A DNA stretch of 64,000 bases, taken from Vanilla planifolia. Lineage: Eukaryota > Streptophyta > Magnoliopsida > Asparagales > Orchidaceae. The DNA lies in contig CM043875.1 in NCBI GenBank assembly GCA_023846275.1, forward strand, positions 7,762,626 to 7,826,625. The letters are read 5' to 3'. A program made the position numbers and the translations under genes. Positions 59,431-64,000 of the stretch are shown here, piece after piece. Position 1 is the stretch's first letter. Each line of letters opens with the position of its first letter. The notes below the pieces were generated by a model. The model saw only the letters and a list, made by a program, of their open reading frames with translations. It ran no database searches and had not been told where the DNA came from.

Positions 59431-59945
59431 AAACTATTATCACATATTATTTAGAGCACACTTTGTTTAGCTTTTTTATGACTCTTTCATTTATTTGTAT
59501 AGTATCTCATCATCACTAAGTCTAGTCCTATAATGCCAACATCATGTGCTGATAGGGAATAAGGTTCTCAAAATATTAGAGCCCCATCTTTGATTACCAA
59601 TGACATCATCATATAGTAATCATTTATTATATCCAACATTTAGTATGATAGGAAAACAAGACCATTGGCATGCTAAAATCTCACCTCTAAGTACTCATGA
59701 CACCTAAGAGTGAAGTTTCTCATCATCATTAAGTTGATGTCTCGATGTCATAGCCTCATCTCCACATATCATAACACCAGAGATAATATTTATCATATAT
59801 ATCATATCTATTAGGTCCCTATCATATAGAGTCATGCTCTTTCTTAAGCTATATTAACTTCTTTTCCTTTCGTTCATTTTCTTTTATCTTACTATATATT
59901 CTAATTTAATGTATCATATAACTTATATATTTATAAATGTATAGT

Positions 59946-59960
59946 TGTGTGTGTGTGTGT
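59946..59960. repeat. (GT)n microsatellite
   Basis: TGTGTGTGTGTGTGT run, about seven repeats. Confidence 0.9.
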
Positions 59961-61319
59961 TATTCATAAAATGTTATAATAAAATCAGAGCATATGTAAG
60001 AAATATTATGCAATGAATGTTCGCATCAACTTGCATTCAACAATAATATCAAAGGATTTTTAATAACCTATTTATATTATAGTTAATTTGTTTGTTATGC
60101 AATTGCTCTATGAAGTCTCTTCTATTACTTTTTCTTTTCATTTCTTAGTTCTTCAAATTTTTATTAAAATTTGCATTAATTCTTATCAATAATAATTAAA
60201 CTTTTATTATGAAAATACTTTCTAAAAGTCATGTAATAGCAATCTACTTTATTTTTCCATTATTGTTATCAAATCATATAGTATAATCGACTATATCGTA
60301 TTATATGGTTAAAGCTTTAAAAAGGTTGGACTATTATATTAATCTGATCATACCAATATGATCCATCATAATCATAGGTCATACTAAGGATTAGATAGAT
60401 GATCTATAATAAGTCTATTTATTCAATAAACTTACCAATCTAATTCTTATTTTGTACCTATACGATCCATGAATTATTAATATTTATGACTTCACATTAT
60501 AAGGTACAATATCACATATCATATTGTATGACTCATGCTTGATGCTTGTTAAACAATGAATTGTATAATTGATCTCTATTAAGAAATCTAAGAACTTATC
60601 GTACAAGTCTAGTCCAATCCTTATATTTGGTAACATGATATTTCTAACTACTAATAAAACTAGTTTAAATCATGATTTGTACTTGTATAATCCATAACAC
60701 ACATAACACAATACCATCACTTAAATTATAATAATCAAATAAAAGCATCGTATAAGTATGATTCATGATCAACAAACTATGCATTGGCATGTTAGTCCAA
60801 TATATGCATTATACTAATAAGATTCATACTTATGTAAATGCAATCAAAAGAACAATTGGACAAGATGATCTCTTAATTAAGTAGCACATAGTGTATCATA
60901 TTGTTTAATTTTTATTTTGTATTAATATGTTCACTAACATTCACTCAAGTAATGTAGTAGTATGTTCATCCTGTTGTATTAATATGACACCCCTACATTA
61001 TCAAATTGAACAGGTGAGTTGTCCAATACATTATCGTAATAGTATAATAAACTGATTGCCAGTATGAATTTTAAGAGATCCTTATTCACACTAAGGATGA
61101 AAAGCTTTCAGCTTCAAGAATCAGAGTTGTACTAATATGATCTAGATGACTATCTTGTATGATCATTATAATAAAAAATATAACGATCTCTAACCATTTC
61201 AAATTCTCACTATAACTAAAAAGAATCCCTTACTTACCATTCAAATCAATTAAACAAGCTTTAAGAAGAGTGCTTGGGTAGAATCCTTATCTTTCTAAGC
61301 TATATTAAAAAAAACAAAG

Positions 61320-61490
61320 CCACAAATCCCTTTCTTTCTTGTAAGCTTCCTTCTTTTCAAACTCTTATTTTCTCAAAACATAGAATCATTTTCTTCCTTC
61401 TTTCTCTCCAATCTCCTCTCCCTCTCTTCTTGCTCTCATATTCTTTCTCTCTTTATCTCCTTCTCTCTCAAAGTTTTCTAAATGTAGCTA
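61320..61490. repeat. Pyrimidine-rich tract
   Basis: Plus strand is dominated by C and T (for example CTCTCCAATCTCCTCTCCCT), with short TC runs. Such tracts lie in the R/U5 leader of plant LTRs and in gene 5' untranslated regions. A weak CTATATTAAA box precedes it at about 61302. No gene with an intact frame follows. Confidence 0.6.
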
Positions 61491-61825
61491 TTCAATTTTA
61501 GTTAAAGGAAAAGCTTATCCTCTTACTAAATAAGAGGATTAAAATAATATCTTTTTATTAATATTTTCTTTATAAATTTATAAAAAAATTTAATTCACCT
61601 TTAAAATTACAAACCATAGTATACTCAAATATAAAAATTCATCTTGCAATGAGACCTTCATAATAGTATACTCAAATATAAAATCTAGTAATTCACATTT
61701 TGACATACTTTTTTAGGCACTCACAACTCAATATATTTTTAAAAAATAGCATTTATACTTGATACATACAACATATTTTGAGAGGATATGAGAATTTAAT
61801 TAGAAATATTGTCATATACATGCTA

Positions 61826-62175
61826 ACAATAGTCACCTTTTTTACATCTAGCACATAAGCAATGGTGAAGTATTACTTCATGTTCCACAAGAAGTTCTTA
61901 AACTCCATAGAATTCTTAATGTCACTTAAGTACTTTGGTGCAGGAATCCTCATAGAGTTTTATTATCTTGTAAAAAATTTGCACTTCTAATTATCCTACA
62001 CATAATGATCAACTCATAATGCAATTCATCATGCTCATGGCTGATTCGCTCAAAATTCTCTACAAGGGTTTGCTAGAAATCTTCCATAGTCAACTCCAAG
62101 TTTGCAAGACGCTCTAAAATGCCATGCAAACCTTCCTCACCAGACATGACACTAAGAACAACTTTAATCTATGAA
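61826..62175 (-). pseudogene. Element F gag fragment
   Basis: On the minus strand a frame begins MSGEEGLHGILERLANLELT near 62145 and continues into a helical stretch (QTLVENFERISHEHDELHYE). A shifted frame then reads RIPAPKYLSDIKNSMEFKNFLWNMK near 61880-61955, matching the plant gag signature (V)P.PK.F.G.R...ELENFLWDMEQYF...H. The following capsid core is missing because the alignment ends near 61840. Frameshifts and stops show it is dead. Confidence 0.75.
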
Positions 62176-62236
62176 ATGTTTTCTTTAATTTTTCCATTTT
62201 GTTAGCCATCTCAACAAACAAGACTCAAATGCCAAC

Positions 62237-62597
62237 TATTACAAGTATGTTTATCTAGGATTTGGAAATTACAACAAGCCACTTCTTGCATAACAACTAA
62301 GACCTCTAATCCCTTTCTAGCTTATCGAAACACCAAGATGCACAAAATAAGAAAGATTAGGGTTTGAAAAATTATTTCTCTTTCCTAGATTTCACTAAAA
62401 AAAAGTAATGAATAAGGAAACAATTTCATCGATGGTTCCCTACAACCCTTTTTATAATTATTTATAACTTTACAAGTAGTGGATAGTTTCTTAATTTATT
62501 AATAAGAAATAGTTCCTTAACTTTCTCAATCACTAATCAAAGAACAACAGTCACATTTTTAGAATTTTTGATAATTCATTAAAGCTAAGGGCATAAC
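62237..62597 (-). repeat. 5' LTR of element F (right copy)
   Basis: Second copy of the short LTR, with a minus-strand TATA box TATAAAAAGGG at 62446-62456. On the minus strand it ends ...CTTGTAATA and is followed by GTTGGCATTTGAGTC, a decayed primer site (family TTGGTATCAGAGC). Confidence 0.75.
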
Positions 62598-64000
62598 ATA
62601 ACCTAACACCTTGTCATACAAGTACAACAATATAAATGTATCAATACAATAATATACATGAGTGAATCTATAAAACTATTGGATCACATAGTATAACAAA
62701 AGTATATTTTATAGCATGATTATGTGATAAAAAAATGAAGTGGGCTCAATGTTAAAGCATCCAAGAAAAAATACTCCTGAATGACCACATAATATGATAA
62801 GATGCATATATTATAATAATTAAGGCATGTGAGCATAGGATATAGAATCATTATCAATCATGATTAGTATGAGATATGAAGAATGGATTGTACCAACACT
62901 ATAAGTAATATCATATAGTATAACATTATAAAAGTACTTACAAATAGTCAATTGAAGGGTATTATATTATATGATGGTTGACAATATATAGTATGATGAG
63001 GTAGATATAAGAGAAATGATAGTATTATACTAGTATGATAGCAAGATCATAATAATATGATAAGAACAAATTAAGAAAGTTGTGTGCAAGATTGATAACC
63101 ATACAGTACAAATTTGGTGATCATATTAATACAATTAGTAGAAACTAAACAAAATCTAAAATCTAAAAAGATAAATAATTGATAAAACTAATATGAGAAT
63201 AAGTTTAATCAATAAGAAACCTTTATAAATAAGAGACTAAAAGGTGATAAGACATTTACATGAAGGGATAAGGCATTTGAAAGGCTAGGAATGTGAAAAA
63301 TCATGAGAACATGTATAAATAACATATTGACTGTGACTTAGAGAGTTTTTTTAGAGAATTTTAGAGGTATAATACTTAGTCATAGTTAGTAAAGAAAATA
63401 AGAGATCAAGTAAAGATATTTCAAGAGATTTGAAAAGTAGTTATGTAAGAGATACTATAGTAATTTAGACATGAAGAAAAGATTTAAACCTTGGTGAGAC
63501 CATTACTCATATTTAAGAGACAGAAAACTTTTATATAGTATATATGATCTGATATGATGTGTGTTGTTAGGTTAGAAGTCTCAAATGATATATAAAAAAT
63601 GATATATAAATTATGCTTGTCATTATTTATTATCATAATATGTGATATTCTTGACTTATAACATGTTTTATTAATTATATGCAAAATATATATCACTTGT
63701 TGGCATAATGATTTGATACATGATTTATTTGAACATGATGATATTATATCCTTTTAGTAATGTGTTAAATATTTGTCATGTTATATATGTGAAAAGAAAA
63801 GGAGATTAACAAAATTTTGACATAATCAAAGTAGAAAGGATATAATAAAGTGATGTAAAGTAAAAGGAAATAAAAAGTTCTTACAAAGATAGACTTGTCC
63901 AAAATAACATGTATTTAGAAATAAGTGTTTTGCTATATAGAAGTAAGACCACTACTTATAATAATATCTCTAAAAGTATTATCAAAGAGATATCATTAGA

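Larger units (their letters stand above)
59431..61825. other. Unassigned interior of element F, with LTR-like DNA
   Basis: No pol block can be read where RT and integrase should be. The part 60260-61200 carries the ATCATATAGTATAAT word (60273-60287) and ACTTGTATAATCC-like words typical of gypsy LTRs, and 61320-61490 is a long pyrimidine-rich run after an AT-rich stretch. This suggests another LTR inserted here, but no second copy or border was found. A GT microsatellite is at 59946-59960. The open frame 61274-61501 follows the CT composition and is probably chance. Confidence 0.4.
58856..62597 (-). mobile_element. Short-LTR chromovirus remnant (element F) nested in LTR B
   Basis: Direct repeats of about 370 bp (58856-59229 and 62237-62597) flank 3.0 kb. 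On the minus strand the LTR starts TGTTATGCCCTTAG. A polypurine tract AGTGGGGGTGGTT adjoins the left LTR, a chromodomain lies next to it, and a gag fragment lies near the right LTR, so the element reads right to left. AAACC (58851-58855) and TAACC (62598-62602) are a probable target duplication. The middle (59430-61800) has no readable pol and seems replaced by other repeat DNA. Lineage is probably Galadriel-like, judged only from the chromodomain/gag style. Confidence 0.75.
54096..64000 (+). mobile_element. Internally deleted Ty3/gypsy-type element (element H), runs off the window
   Basis: Two LTRs in the same direction (54096-56754; 58264 to beyond 64000, interrupted by element F) enclose only 1.5 kb. 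LTR starts TGTAACAT(C/T), a tRNA-iMet primer site (56760-56770) and a polypurine tract before the second LTR are all present. The internal part has no gag knuckle, RT or integrase and jumps from the leader region to the sequence just before the 3' LTR. Such an element could only have moved with proteins supplied by relatives. LTR sequence ties it to the gag-only remnant at 22.9-26.9 kb. Confidence 0.75.
58264..64000 (+). repeat. 3' LTR of element H (LTR B), interrupted and cut by window end
   Basis: Starts TGTAACATTCTAAAAATGG. LTR sequence lies at 58264-58855 and from 62598 to the window end; the gap is element F. The part after the insert continues the alignment with LTR A (CTTGTCATACAAGTACAAC near 62610 against AAGTCATACAAGTATAAT near 54690). 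By comparison with LTR A about 0.6 kb more is expected outside the window. Confidence 0.8.

Noticed and set aside
61274..61501. Ser/Leu-rich 75-codon frame, possible signal peptide
   Set aside because: It follows a CT-rich tract that codes for Ser, Leu and Phe in any frame. There is no downstream domain.
1..64000. Endogenous pararetrovirus (caulimovirid) copies
   Set aside because: They also use tRNA-Met primer sites, but every RT remnant here is linked to LTRs, integrase or chromodomain blocks, and no movement-protein or coat-protein pattern was seen.

Overview
The window looks like heterochromatic nuclear DNA of a flowering plant. It is strongly AT-rich and poor in CG dinucleotides, and it is almost entirely decayed long terminal repeat (LTR) retrotransposons, plus two LINE fragments. 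I found no intact host gene, no rRNA or tRNA gene, no CRISPR array, and no bacterial-style operon. Every recognisable protein segment comes from Ty3/gypsy gag-pol, Ty1/copia gag-pol or LINE ORF1, and all are broken by stops, frameshifts and deletions. The plant assignment rests on the element lineages: chromodomain-bearing gypsy elements with tRNA-iMet primer sites, a Tork/SIRE-like copia element, and a DUF4283-type LINE ORF1.

Layout. 388-2345 (+) is an internally deleted gypsy pol (protease, RT, integrase). 4435-5215 (+) is a second gypsy integrase with chromodomain, followed at 5252 by a polypurine tract and an LTR start. 6671-22879 (-) is a Tekay/Del-like gypsy element (element B). It has giant LTRs, a perfect ATTAT target-site duplication, a primer site at 14231-14247, and gag-PR-RT-RH-IN-chromodomain in order on the minus strand. 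Its right LTR was later hit by another LTR (E1, 16306-21033), which was itself hit by a truncated LINE (19840-20541). 22885-26.9 kb (+) is a gag remnant joined to a 3' LTR. 31960-33290 (+) is a third gypsy pol. 34.4-38.5 kb is stacked minus-strand LTR remnants. 39153-47348 (+) is a nearly full-length but dead Ty1/copia element (element A). 48255-48790 (+) is a LINE ORF1. 49.1-51.4 kb (-) is another E-family LTR. 52.04-52.93 kb (-) is the 3' part of a Sirevirus-like copia element. 54096 to the window end (+) is an internally deleted gypsy-type element (element H), whose second LTR is interrupted by a short-LTR chromovirus remnant (element F, 58856-62597, -).

Nothing here works together as a pathway. 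The functional logic is that of retrotransposons: LTR promoter with TATA box, tRNA primer site, gag, protease, RT/RNase H, integrase, polypurine tract. The least explained signals are a quasi-palindromic word, (A/G)TCATAYNRTATGA(T/C), that recurs in the gypsy LTRs and clusters at 57.04-57.32 kb, and a roughly 40-bp minisatellite kept in both giant LTRs of element B. I did not find a convincing new biological system.
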